A program made the translations under genes and the position numbers. DNA of 54,721 nucleotides, from the NCBI RefSeq assembly GCF_040649515.1, contig NZ_JBEZFP010000052.1, forward strand, positions 1 through 54,721, written 5' to 3'. The notes beneath the pieces were generated by a model. The model did not search any database and was not told the origin of the DNA. It saw nothing but the letters and a program-made list of their open reading frames with translations. Each line of letters begins with the position of its first letter. Position 1 is the stretch's first letter. Positions 23,163 through 31,710 of the stretch are shown piece by piece. The DNA is from Yinghuangia elevatio. Its GTDB lineage: Bacteria; Actinomycetota; Actinomycetes; Streptomycetales; Streptomycetaceae.

Positions 23163-24599
23163 ATGTCCCAGGCCCACGTACACGCACGCGGCGGACCCGA
23201 CCTGCCGTCACGCATATCCCGCGGGGCCCCGCCCGGCACCGGCCCCGCGACGACCCCGCGGAATCCGGGCACCCCGGACGCCCCGAACACGCCGGACGCC
23301 CCCGCCCCGGACACCCCGGACACCTCGCCGGCCGACGACCGGCCGCTCACCGAGTACGAGGCGGAGAGCCATGCCGCCGAGTCGTCCTTCCGAACCGGCC
23401 CGCCCACCCACGTGGGCGTCGAGATCGAGTGGCTGGTCCGCGACGAGTCGGACCCCGCCTGGCCGGTCACCGGCGAACGCATCAGCACCGCCCTCGAACC
23501 CGGGCCGATGCCCGGCGGCGGGCGCATCAGCCTCGAACCCGGCGGACAGATCGAGCTCAGCTCCTCCGCCCAGCCCTCCCTCGACCGCTGTATCGAGGCC
23601 GCCCGCATGGACGTCGCGCTGCTGCGCGACACGGCCGCCGAGGCGGGCCTCGTCCTGGCCGGCGCCGGCGTCGACGCCTACCGGGCCCCGCACCGCGCCC
23701 TCCAGCACCCGCGCTACGTCGCCATGGAGCGCTATTTCGACCGGTCCGGGCACTGGGGCCGCGTCATGATGTGCAGCACCGCGTCGGTGCAGGTGTGCCT
23801 GGACTCGGGCGACGAGACCGGCGGCCCGACCGGCATCCGGCACCGCTGGGCGCTGGCCCACCGCATCGGCCCCGTACTGCTCGCGATGTTCGCCAACTCG
23901 CCGCACCACGGCGGCCGGTCCACCGGCTGGGCGTCCACCCGGCAGTTGGCGTGGTCGCGTCTGGACGCGTGGCGCACCCGCCCGCCGGAGCACGGCCCGG
24001 ACACCGATCCGCGCGAGGCGTGGTCGCGCTACGTCATGGACGCGCCGGTGATGTGCGTACGCCGCGACGAACCGGCCGACTGGGCCGTGCCGGAGGGTAT
24101 GACCTTCCGCGACTGGACGCGCGGCGCGCTCGACCCCGCACCCACCGCCGCCGACCTCGAACTGCACATCTCCACGCTGTTCCCGCCCATCCGGGCGCAC
24201 GGCACACATCTGGAGCTGCGCATGATCGACGCGCAGCCGGACGACGGCTGGACCGTCGCCCTCGCGGTCACCACCGCCCTCCTCGACGACCCGGTGGCGT
24301 CGGCGCGCGCCTGGGAGCACACCGAGCAGCTCGCCGCCTCGGCCGCCTCCGCACCGCCCTACGCGTGGTGGCTGCGCGCGGCCCGGTTCGGACTCGCCGA
24401 GCCGCTGCTGCGCACCACGGCCCGTTCGCTGATGGCCGCGGCCCTGGACGCGCTGCCGGGAATGGGGGTTTCGCCGCAGGTGTTCACGGATGCCGTGGAG
24501 TTCGCATACCGCTACACCGACCGGGGGCGGGCGCCGGGCGACGACCTGATACCGGCTGCCGCGCACGAAGGGGCCCGCGATGCCGCAACCGTCCGCTGA
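23163..24599 (+). CDS. egtA: Glutamate-cysteine ligase EgtA
   Basis: A 478-residue ATP-dependent ligase making gamma-glutamylcysteine, the sulfur donor for actinobacterial ergothioneine synthesis. The first 60 residues are Pro-rich and variable. The GCS2-like fold follows: PTHVGVEIEWLV (ATP/Glu site), SLEPGGQIELSSSAQPSLD, MCSTASVQVCLDSG and the GWASTRQLAWSRLD segment. Length fits EgtA. The ATG follows GGAGG at 23151-23156. It is first of the egtABCD operon, and its end overlaps egtB by 20 bases. Confidence 0.95.
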   Translation: MSQAHVHARGGPDLPSRISRGAPPGTGPATTPRNPGTPDAPNTPDAPAPDTPDTSPADDRPLTEYEAESHAAESSFRTGPPTHVGVEIEWLVRDESDPAWPVTGERISTALEPGPMPGGGRISLEPGGQIELSSSAQPSLDRCIEAARMDVALLRDTAAEAGLVLAGAGVDAYRAPHRALQHPRYVAMERYFDRSGHWGRVMMCSTASVQVCLDSGDETGGPTGIRHRWALAHRIGPVLLAMFANSPHHGGRSTGWASTRQLAWSRLDAWRTRPPEHGPDTDPREAWSRYVMDAPVMCVRRDEPADWAVPEGMTFRDWTRGALDPAPTAADLELHISTLFPPIRAHGTHLELRMIDAQPDDGWTVALAVTTALLDDPVASARAWEHTEQLAASAASAPPYAWWLRAARFGLAEPLLRTTARSLMAAALDALPGMGVSPQVFTDAVEFAYRYTDRGRAPGDDLIPAAAHEGARDAATVR

Positions 24600-25875
24600 G
24601 GCCGCCTGGCGGGCCCTGGACCGCGCCAGGACGCGCACGACCGCGCTGACCGACGCCGTCGACGACGCCGACCTGGTGCGCCAGCACTCGCCCCTGATGT
24701 CCCCGCTCGTCTGGGACCTCGCGCACATCGCGAGCCAGGAGGAGATCTGGCTGCTGCGCGCGGTCGGCGGGCAGGAACCCATGCGCCCGGAGATCGACGA
24801 CCTGTACGACGCCTTCCGGCACCCGCGGTCGACCCGCCCGCAACTCCCGCTGCTGGGGCCGGCCGAGGCCCGCGCGTTCGCCCACGACGTGCGAGGACGC
24901 GTACTCGACCTGCTCGACCGGGCGCCCGCCGACGACCCGCTCACGCGCGACGCCTTCGCGTTCGGCATGATCGCCCAGCACGAGCAGCAGCACGACGAGA
25001 CGATGCTGGCGACCCACCAGCTGCGCGCCGGCGCCCCCGTCATCGACGCCCCGGACCCGCCGGGCGCGACCGACCTGCCGCCCGACGAAGTCGTGGTCCC
25101 CGCGGGCCCGTTCACGATGGGCACCGCCACCCACCCGTGGGCGCTGGACAACGAGCGCCCCGCACACACCGTGCACGTCGGCGCGTTCGCCCTCGACACG
25201 ACCCCGGTGACCTGCGGGGACTACCTGCGGTTCATGGCCGACGGCGGCTACGACGACCCGCGCCTGTGGTCCCCGGAGGGCTGGGAGCACCGGATGCGCG
25301 ACGAACTCGTGGCACCCGCCTTCTGGGTCCGCGACGGCGACGGCTGGCTGCGGCGGCGCTTCGGCGTCCTCGAACCGGTGCCGCCGGGCGAACCGGTGGT
25401 GCACGTCTCGTGGTTCGAGGCCGACGCGTACGCGCGCTGGGCCGGGCGGCGCCTGCCCACCGAGGCCGAGTGGGAGAAGGCCGCGCGCCACGACCCGGCC
25501 ACCGGGCTCTCCCGCACCTACCCGTGGGGCGACGACGAGCCGACCGCGGCGCACGCCAACCTCGGGCAGCGGCACCTGCGTCCGGCCGCCGCGGGGGCCT
25601 ACGCCGCGGGCGCCTCGGCGTACGGCGTGCGGCAGATGGTCGGCGACGTGTGGGAGTGGACCTCGTCGGACTTCGGCGGCTACCCCGGCTTCCGGGCGTG
25701 GCCGTACCGCGAGTACTCCGAGGTGTTCTTCGGCCCCGACTACAAGGTGCTGCGCGGCGGTTCGTTCGGCACCGACGCGGTCGCCTGCCGGGGCACCTTC
25801 CGGAACTGGGACTACCCGCAGCGCCGCCAGATCTTCGCCGGCTTCCGCACCGCCCGCGACGCGGAGCCCCACTGA
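24580..25875 (+). CDS. egtB: Ergothioneine sulfoxide synthase EgtB
   Basis: A 431-residue non-haem iron enzyme joining gamma-glutamylcysteine to hercynine with oxygen. The N-terminal DinB-like bundle supplies the three iron ligands: His49 (DLAHIAS) and His134/His138 (AQHEQQHDE), matching H51/H134/H138 of the mycobacterial enzyme. The C-terminal formylglycine-generating-like domain (about 165-430) has GPFTMGT, WFEADAYARWAGRRLPTEAEWEKAAR, GDVWEWTSSDF and KVLRGGSF. The ATG overlaps egtA by 20 bases and follows GAAGGGG. The TGA shares one base with egtC. Confidence 0.97.
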   Translation: MPQPSAEAAWRALDRARTRTTALTDAVDDADLVRQHSPLMSPLVWDLAHIASQEEIWLLRAVGGQEPMRPEIDDLYDAFRHPRSTRPQLPLLGPAEARAFAHDVRGRVLDLLDRAPADDPLTRDAFAFGMIAQHEQQHDETMLATHQLRAGAPVIDAPDPPGATDLPPDEVVVPAGPFTMGTATHPWALDNERPAHTVHVGAFALDTTPVTCGDYLRFMADGGYDDPRLWSPEGWEHRMRDELVAPAFWVRDGDGWLRRRFGVLEPVPPGEPVVHVSWFEADAYARWAGRRLPTEAEWEKAARHDPATGLSRTYPWGDDEPTAAHANLGQRHLRPAAAGAYAAGASAYGVRQMVGDVWEWTSSDFGGYPGFRAWPYREYSEVFFGPDYKVLRGGSFGTDAVACRGTFRNWDYPQRRQIFAGFRTARDAEPH

Positions 25876-26630
25876 TGTGCCGTCACCTGGCGTACCTCGG
25901 CGCGGAGACGAGCATCCACCGGCTCGTCGTCGCACCGCGGCACGGCCTGTACGAGCAGTCGTGGGCGCCGCGCCGCCAGCAGCACGGCACCGTCAACGCC
26001 GACGGGTTCGGCGTGGGCTGGTACGCGGAAGGCGACCCGGTGCCCGCCCGCTACCGCCGCGCCGTCCCGATCTGGGCCGACCCGTCGTTCGCCGACGTCG
26101 CCCGGGTGACCCGTACGACCGCGCTGCTGGCGGCCGTTCGTTCCGCCACCCCCGGCACCGGCCAGGGCGAGGACGCGGCGGCCCCCTATACGGACGGCAT
26201 CCACCTGTTCAGCCACAACGGACGGCTCGACGCGTGGCCCGAGGGGCTCGGCGCACTGGCCGCCACCCTGCCGCCCGCGGACCTGCTCGCACTCGAAGCG
26301 CGCTGCGACTCGGCGGTGTTGTGGGCCCTGCTGCGCCGGCGGCTCGCGGACGGCGAGACCGCCGACCGGGCCGCCGCGGCAGTGGTGGCGCAGGCCGCCG
26401 CACACAGCCAGGGCCGCTACAACATCCTCGTGACGGACGGCCGCACCATCACGGCCACCGCCTACGGCGACACCCTCTTTTACGGAAAACTGCCCGGCGG
26501 CGTCGTCATCGCCTCCGAGCCCGACGCGGACGGCGCCTGGACCGAAGTCCCCGACCGCACGCTCGTGACGGCCACTCGGGAAGCCGTGCACCTGCACCCG
26601 ATACCCCACGCGATGGCGGACAGGAGCTGA
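25875..26630 (+). CDS. egtC: Gamma-glutamyl-hercynylcysteine sulfoxide hydrolase EgtC
   Basis: A 251-residue class II (Ntn-type) glutamine amidohydrolase removing the gamma-glutamyl group. Cys2 in MCRHLAYLG becomes the N-terminal nucleophile after methionine removal. NADGFGVGWY near 42-51 and FSHNGRLDAWP near 112-122 are family motifs. The start ATG overlaps the egtB stop (TGATG), and egtD follows after seven bases. Confidence 0.96.
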   Translation: MCRHLAYLGAETSIHRLVVAPRHGLYEQSWAPRRQQHGTVNADGFGVGWYAEGDPVPARYRRAVPIWADPSFADVARVTRTTALLAAVRSATPGTGQGEDAAAPYTDGIHLFSHNGRLDAWPEGLGALAATLPPADLLALEARCDSAVLWALLRRRLADGETADRAAAAVVAQAAAHSQGRYNILVTDGRTITATAYGDTLFYGKLPGGVVIASEPDADGAWTEVPDRTLVTATREAVHLHPIPHAMADRS

Positions 26631-26637
26631 CTGACCC

Positions 26638-27618
26638 GTGACCGGAACGACCAGGTTCAGCGTGCGCGGACACCTGCCCGAGGGCTATATGACCGACGCC
26701 CTGCGGCGCGACGTCTCCCTCGGCCTGACCGCGGAGCCGAAGTGGCTGCCCCCCAAGTGGTTCTACGACGGGCGCGGCAGCGAGCTGTTCGAGGAGATCA
26801 CCCGCCTCGACGAGTACTACCCGACGCGCGCCGAGCGCGAGATCCTGCGGCGCCACGCGGTCGACGTCGCGGCCACGCTGCCCGCGCACACCCTCGTCGA
26901 ACTCGGCTCCGGTTCCTCGGAGAAGACCCGCCTGCTGCTCGACGCGCTGCGCGACCTGGGCACGTTGGAGCGGTACGTGCCGGTCGACGTCAGCGAGCCG
27001 GCGCTGCGCGCGGCCGGCGAGGCGCTGCTCGCCGACTACCCCGACCTGGCGGTGGACGCGGTGGTGTCCGACTTCGACGCGCACCTGGGCATCCCGGAGG
27101 AGCCCGGGCCCCGGCTGGTGGCGTTCCTCGGCGGCACGCTCGGCAACCTCACCCCGGACGAGCGGGCGACCTTCCTCGCGGACGTACGCGCCCAACTGCG
27201 GCCCGGCGACGGCCTGCTGCTGGGCGCCGACCTGGTGAAGGACACCGGCGTGCTGGTCCGGGCGTACGACGACGCGCAGGGTGTAACAGCGGAGTTCAAC
27301 CGCAACGTGCTGCGTGTCGTCAACCGCGAACTCGACGCGGACTTCGACGTCGAACGCTTCGAGCACGTCGCGGTGTGGAACGACGCGGACGAGTGGATCG
27401 AGATGCGGCTGCGCTCGCGCGGCGCGCAGACCGTGAAGGTGCGCGACCTCGACCTGGTGGTGGAGTTCGCGGACGGGGAGGAGATGCGCACCGAGATCTC
27501 CGCGAAGTTCCGGGCGTCGGGGCTGGCGATGGAACTGGAGCGCGCGGGCTTCTCGGTGGCGCGCTGGTGGACGGACGCGGAAAACCGGTTCGGACTGGCC
27601 CTCGCGATCCCCGTGTAG
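26638..27618 (+). CDS. egtD: Histidine N-alpha-methyltransferase EgtD
   Basis: A 326-residue SAM-dependent enzyme that trimethylates histidine to hercynine. Motifs are WLPPKWFYDGRGSELFEEIT, LVELGSGSSEKTRLLLDAL (SAM site, about 84-102), a GGTLGNLTP segment near 165 and VWNDADEWIEM in the substrate region. The GTG start follows CAGGAG. With egtA-C it completes synthesis to the EgtC product. The final C-S lyase egtE is not here, as in many actinobacteria where another PLP enzyme serves. The gene ends 20 bases from a convergent glycosyltransferase gene. Confidence 0.97.
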   Translation: MTGTTRFSVRGHLPEGYMTDALRRDVSLGLTAEPKWLPPKWFYDGRGSELFEEITRLDEYYPTRAEREILRRHAVDVAATLPAHTLVELGSGSSEKTRLLLDALRDLGTLERYVPVDVSEPALRAAGEALLADYPDLAVDAVVSDFDAHLGIPEEPGPRLVAFLGGTLGNLTPDERATFLADVRAQLRPGDGLLLGADLVKDTGVLVRAYDDAQGVTAEFNRNVLRVVNRELDADFDVERFEHVAVWNDADEWIEMRLRSRGAQTVKVRDLDLVVEFADGEEMRTEISAKFRASGLAMELERAGFSVARWWTDAENRFGLALAIPV

Positions 27619-27638
27619 TCCGCCCCCGTCGGCGTGCG

Positions 27639-29489
27639 TCAGCAGAACTTCCGTTCCGCGGCGAAGGGATCGCGCGGGATGCGGAACTTCGTGCGGTCGT
27701 ACGCCCCGGTGAGGTTGCCCACGAAACGCGACAGGCTCATGGGCTCGCGCACCGACTCCAGGAGCTCCTTCAGGTCGCCGCACGCCAGCGCGCGGCGCGC
27801 GGCGGCCAGCGCCTCCGCGGTCACGCCCGGCATCTCGGGCACGTAGGTGACCGACGGGTCGAGCTCCAGGGCGAGGAGCCACACTTCGTCCAGCGGTTTC
27901 CGGTGGCCGGGCCACAGGTTGCCGGGCGCGGGCTCCATGTGCGCGCCGACGGTGTTGGCGAGCCCCCAGAACTCGATGATGTAGTCGTCGAGCGGCACCA
28001 ACGCGCCCGAGACACCGAGGTATCCGCCCGGGAACGAGATCCGGCTGCTGCCGTGCACCGGCGCGAGCGGTAGCAGCAGAGGCGGCCCGCCGGCGGGGTC
28101 GAGGCGGACGAGCACCGGGCGATCCGCGGCCAGTCCGGCGTCCACCGCGGCCTTGAGGCCCGGGAAGGCGATCGTCCACCGGCTCGTCCGGTCCGCGTTC
28201 CGGGAACCGGTGATTTCGATGTCGCTGATCCGCACGCGGGCCGTCAGATCGGGGTTGGCCACCTGGTGCGCGCCGTCGTTCCACGGCCCGGCGACGGCCA
28301 CTGCCCACACGGCGGTGGCGGCGGCCACGGCGCCCAGGCGCGGGGTCGCGGGCAGGAGGAAGCCCGGGAGCAGTACGAGGAACAGCGCGGGCAGCAGCAT
28401 GCGGCCCTGCATGTAGTCGCCGCCGACGCGGATCACGTAGGCCGCGGAGACAAGGGCCGCGGCGACCGGAGTGACGACGACGGCGAGACGGCGGCGGTCA
28501 CCGCGCACCCGCGGCACCGCCCACGCCACGAGCTGGACGGCGAACAGGGCGGCCGGGACGTACAGTGCCACCGGGTCGACGAGGTCCCACACGTAGCGCT
28601 GTCCGCGGTCGGTGTTGTCCTCCCCCGCCTCCTTGGTCAGCGCGGGCAGGGGCACCAACAGGCCGTAGTAGCCCGCCCGGAAGATCTCGTACGCGAGCGG
28701 CAGCGCGGCCGCGGCGGCGGCGTAACCGGCCGTGCGCCGCGGCGACGGCCTCAGCAGCAGCCACAGTCCGACGAGGAAGACCGCGCCGATCACCGCGAAG
28801 TCGGGCCGGACCAGGAATCCGAGTCCGAACCAGACCGCGTGCCACGCCTGCCCCCGGGCACCGGGGCGCAGGTAGGAGCGCACGAGCAGCCACCAACTGC
28901 CGCCCAGCCAGCAGGTTCCCAAGCCGGTGTCCAGCCCCGCGGTGGCGAACTCCCAGTACACGGGCAGCCCGACGAGGACGAGCACGCCGGCGGGAACGAC
29001 CCGGCGTGCGCGGCCGTGCAGGAGCAGCCTGCGGGTGGCGTCCAGGCCGAGGGCCACCCCGGCGGTGGTCAGCAGCAGCCCGGTCACGACGGCGGCGAAT
29101 CCGATGTCGCCGGGGGTGACGGCGCCGATCAGCACCAGGAGCCACTGCCACAGCGTGCTGGTGTTGGCCTCCACGCGTTCGCCGGTGTTCACCACGGGGC
29201 CGTTGCCCGCGAGGATCTGCCGGACGGTGCGCAGGAAGATCGTGCCGTCGTCGGTCAGCGCCCGGTCCCGCCAGCCGAGCGCCGCGACGGCCAGCGTGGG
29301 CAGGGCCACCGCCGCGGCGTTCCAGATTCTCGTGACCCGGTCACCGGGGTCCGGCGCCGCGCTGGACGGGGCTTCGCGCGGCGCGTCGGGCGGCGCCTCC
29401 GTCGCCTTGTGCGAGACCTCCGCGTCGGCGTTCGCAAGCGCGTCGACGGCTTCCTCGGGGCGGGCGGCCGGGCTGGAGCTGACAGTCAC
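27639..29489 (-). CDS. GT-C family membrane glycosyltransferase (AftB/ZomB-like)
   Basis: A 616-residue multi-pass protein with about ten helices between residues 55 and 425 and a soluble C-terminal domain on the outer face. The first loop carries the GT-C acidic pair (D80-D81 in LTDDGTIF), followed by GERVEANTSTLWQWLL. Later come LVRPDFAVIGA and GGDYMQGRMLLPALF. These blocks resemble mycobacterial AftB (Rv3805c), a polyprenyl-phosphoarabinose-dependent arabinosyltransferase; such homologues are sometimes labelled ZomB. Streptomycetes lack arabinogalactan, so another polyprenyl-sugar donor and wall polymer or protein acceptor is likely. The GTG at 29487-29489 follows AAGGA. Confidence 0.75.
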   Translation of the reverse strand: MTVSSSPAARPEEAVDALANADAEVSHKATEAPPDAPREAPSSAAPDPGDRVTRIWNAAAVALPTLAVAALGWRDRALTDDGTIFLRTVRQILAGNGPVVNTGERVEANTSTLWQWLLVLIGAVTPGDIGFAAVVTGLLLTTAGVALGLDATRRLLLHGRARRVVPAGVLVLVGLPVYWEFATAGLDTGLGTCWLGGSWWLLVRSYLRPGARGQAWHAVWFGLGFLVRPDFAVIGAVFLVGLWLLLRPSPRRTAGYAAAAAALPLAYEIFRAGYYGLLVPLPALTKEAGEDNTDRGQRYVWDLVDPVALYVPAALFAVQLVAWAVPRVRGDRRRLAVVVTPVAAALVSAAYVIRVGGDYMQGRMLLPALFLVLLPGFLLPATPRLGAVAAATAVWAVAVAGPWNDGAHQVANPDLTARVRISDIEITGSRNADRTSRWTIAFPGLKAAVDAGLAADRPVLVRLDPAGGPPLLLPLAPVHGSSRISFPGGYLGVSGALVPLDDYIIEFWGLANTVGAHMEPAPGNLWPGHRKPLDEVWLLALELDPSVTYVPEMPGVTAEALAAARRALACGDLKELLESVREPMSLSRFVGNLTGAYDRTKFRIPRDPFAAERKFC

Positions 29490-29670
29490 GAATCATATCC
29501 TTCTGGGTATTTCGGGCAGCCCGGAAGTGCGTCGGGCCGTGCCGGGACACCGCCTGACCGGCAACTGCCGGACCGTGCCCTGTGGGGGTGTACGTGATGC
29601 GCCGCTTGGGCCGAGTGGGGGCTGCCGGGTGCGGCATCGTGCGGCTATGTGCCGCTAGGTGCGGTGGAGT

Positions 29671-29735
29671 GCCGTGGGTGCGGCCGAGTGCCCTGGGGTG
29701 CCGTGGGTGCCCTGGGTGCCGTGGGGTGCCGCGAA
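29671..29735. repeat. Irregular GGTGCC-rich tandem repeat
   Basis: About seven imperfect copies of a 9-10 base unit (GGGTGCCGT / GGGTGCCCT) fill the end of the gap between the GT-C gene start and the stop of the CU044_5270-like gene. The rest of the gap (29490-29670) holds the GT-C promoter region; I see no gene in it. Confidence 0.6.
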
Positions 29736-29740
29736 GAAGG

Positions 29741-30973
29741 TCAGGCGTCCCAGGCGGGTGAGACCGCGATCGCCTCCATCTGCTCGCGCGTCAGGCCGCC
29801 GCCCTGCGTGTGCACGGGTTTCTCGTCCTTCGGGTCCACCACCCCCGAGTCGAGGCGGATCTCCAGGCCGCCCGGGTGGCGCACGGTCAGGACCTGCTGG
29901 ATGGAGACCCCGTCCTCGACGACGTACGTCTCGGCCTTCACCGGCAGGCCGCCCTCGGTGCGGCCGACTTCGCACCCGCCCCGCTCACAGACCAGCGGCG
30001 TGTTCTCGGCCACCGCCCTCAGGTGGATCCGGACTCTCGTGATGCTCTTGCCCGAGTGCACGAGCCCGTCCACGGTGGTCGGTCCGGCCGCCAGCCATGA
30101 CATGTACGCGCCGGGGATGCCGGTCTGGATGATCCCGGGCAGGATTCCCGGCATCAGCGCGGCGTGGGGCGTGAGTGCGGCGCGGATATCGTCCCAGGCA
30201 GGACTGGCGGCCACAGCCACGATCTCCGCCTTGCTCAGGACCGGAGCGGCGGCCGGGTCGGACGGCGCCAGGTTCGTCGCCCGGACCACGGTGCGGGTGT
30301 TGTCGGGCCCCAGGTGCATCGCCGACCAGGTCGTCATCGGCGGTGCCGGGACATACGTGGTCACGGAGCTGCCGTCCTCGCCGTAGCTGACCTCGCAGCC
30401 GAAGTCCGGGCAGAAGACATCCCTGGCCAGGTCGGAGCCGCCTTGGGGTCGGTCGATCGAGACCTCGACACGGGTCAGGCCGAACGCCTTGAGGAAGTCC
30501 GCCGTGACATGCGCTTCGCCCCGCAGCACCAGAGGGCCGGACGCGGCGAACGACGTCTCACCGTTCGACAGCATGCCGTCGCGCGGCAGGGCCGCGGCGA
30601 GGTTGTCCAGGAGGTTCCCGGTCCAGTCCTGCCGCAGGTCGACGGACCGCATCGCGGCCGGCTCGGGAGCATCGTCGCCGCCGAACAACCCGAGGCCACC
30701 GGACCTCGTGCCCACCAGCACGCTCCCCACGCAGAGCATCACGACCAGCGCGCCGGTCCAGCGCATCGCGTTCACGCGCCGCTGCCGGCGCCCGCGTTCG
30801 ATCACCCGGCGCACGAGGTCCGGGCTGGGACCGCGGAACTCGTCCACCGCCGCGCGCATGACCTCGGGCAACTCGCGCTCGAAGCGGTCGGCGGCGGTCG
30901 GGTCCTCGGTGCCCCGCCACTCGGCTGCCGCACCGCCCCTGCGCGGCGGCGGTGTCCCGGGACCGGTCAGCAC
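29741..30973 (-). CDS. CU044_5270-family membrane protein, partner of the SigE-family sigma factor
   Basis: A 410-residue protein with a cytoplasmic N-terminus (about 1-75), one membrane helix at about 78-95 (WTGALVVMLCVGSVLVG) and a large exported domain with four Cys (two pairs, FCPDFGCEV and VCERGGCEV). These actinobacterial proteins are usually encoded next to SigE-family sigma factors and are thought to act as anti-sigma or sensor proteins. The GTG at 30971-30973 overlaps the sigma stop (GTGCTGA), giving tight coupling. The duplicated EIVAVAASPAWD and EAIAVSPAWD motifs suggest an internal repeat in the exported part. Confidence 0.75.
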   Translation of the reverse strand: MLTGPGTPPPRRGGAAAEWRGTEDPTAADRFERELPEVMRAAVDEFRGPSPDLVRRVIERGRRQRRVNAMRWTGALVVMLCVGSVLVGTRSGGLGLFGGDDAPEPAAMRSVDLRQDWTGNLLDNLAAALPRDGMLSNGETSFAASGPLVLRGEAHVTADFLKAFGLTRVEVSIDRPQGGSDLARDVFCPDFGCEVSYGEDGSSVTTYVPAPPMTTWSAMHLGPDNTRTVVRATNLAPSDPAAAPVLSKAEIVAVAASPAWDDIRAALTPHAALMPGILPGIIQTGIPGAYMSWLAAGPTTVDGLVHSGKSITRVRIHLRAVAENTPLVCERGGCEVGRTEGGLPVKAETYVVEDGVSIQQVLTVRHPGGLEIRLDSGVVDPKDEKPVHTQGGGLTREQMEAIAVSPAWDA

Positions 30974-31476
30974 GACGCCGCCAGCAGCGTGATGTCGGCG
31001 CCGAGCACCACCCGCAGCCGGTCGAGCGCGCGCTTCGACCGGGTGCGGACGGCCCCCGGGCTGACCCGCAGGATCTCCGCGGTCACCTCGACGGAGCGGT
31101 CCTCCCAGTAGCGCAGCACGAGGACCGCGCGGTCCTGCGGCGACAGCCGGGACAACCCCGCCATCAGCGTGACGCGCAGATCTATGTCGTCGGACGCGCC
31201 CGCCGCCGTGTCCGGGAGCGAGTCGTCCGGCCGCTCCGAGGAACGCCTGAGCCGCTGCGCGGAGACGAACGTCCGGACGAGAGTCGTGTGCGCGTAGGCG
31301 ACCGGCGACTCCATCGCGCTCACCCGGCGCCACTTGCGGAAGAGCTTGCCGAGTGTGTCCTGTACCAAGTCTTCGGCCAGGTGCCAGTCACCGGTGAGAA
31401 GGCACGCGGTACGCAGCAACTGGCCGCTTCGCGCATGCGCGAAGTCCTCGAAGTCGCCCACCCCGCCCCCCGTCAT
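30967..31476 (-). CDS. SigE-family RNA polymerase sigma factor (ECF)
   Basis: A 169-residue ECF sigma factor. Sigma-2 (about 5-75) has LRTACLLTGDWHLAEDLVQDTL and an Ala/Arg-rich segment. Sigma-4 (about 105-160) has LSRLSPQDRAVLVLRYWED and VSPGAVRTRSKRALDRLR. The ATG at 31474-31476 is chosen because GGAGG lies five bases upstream; an earlier ATG at 31524 would start inside the predicted promoter. It overlaps the downstream membrane-protein gene by seven bases. An inverted GTAACG/CGTTAC element in front suggests autoregulation. The anti-sigma role of the partner is inferred. Confidence 0.93.
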   Translation of the reverse strand: MTGGGVGDFEDFAHARSGQLLRTACLLTGDWHLAEDLVQDTLGKLFRKWRRVSAMESPVAYAHTTLVRTFVSAQRLRRSSERPDDSLPDTAAGASDDIDLRVTLMAGLSRLSPQDRAVLVLRYWEDRSVEVTAEILRVSPGAVRTRSKRALDRLRVVLGADITLLAASC

Positions 31477-31512
31477 GAAACCTCCGCCCGTCGACGTCCC
31501 GAATTCATGCGA

Positions 31513-31541
31513 GTAACGCTTCAAACCATCGGTTGCGTTAC
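31513..31541 (-). promoter_or_regulatory. Candidate autoregulated ECF promoter / inverted repeat
   Basis: On the minus strand GTAACG (31541-31536) is followed, after 17 bases, by its inverse CGTTAC (31518-31513). The spacing equals that of -35 and -10 elements, and the resulting start near 31505 gives a leader of about 30 bases before the sigma ATG. ECF sigma factors commonly recognise AAC-rich -35 and CGTT-like -10 elements. It could alternatively be a repressor operator. Confidence 0.5.
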
Positions 31542-31710
31542 CCCCGCGCGCGATTTGGCCGCCGAATCGTTTCCGGCGCGGCGCGCGGACCGGGGCGCGA
31601 CGGTGGGGTTCGGCCGGACTCGGCCGTGGTCAGGGGGAGACGGCCGCGCGGTACGGGCGACGGCGAGATGACGGGAGCCGCCGCGCACCGCAGCCGGTGC
31701 GCGGCGGCGG

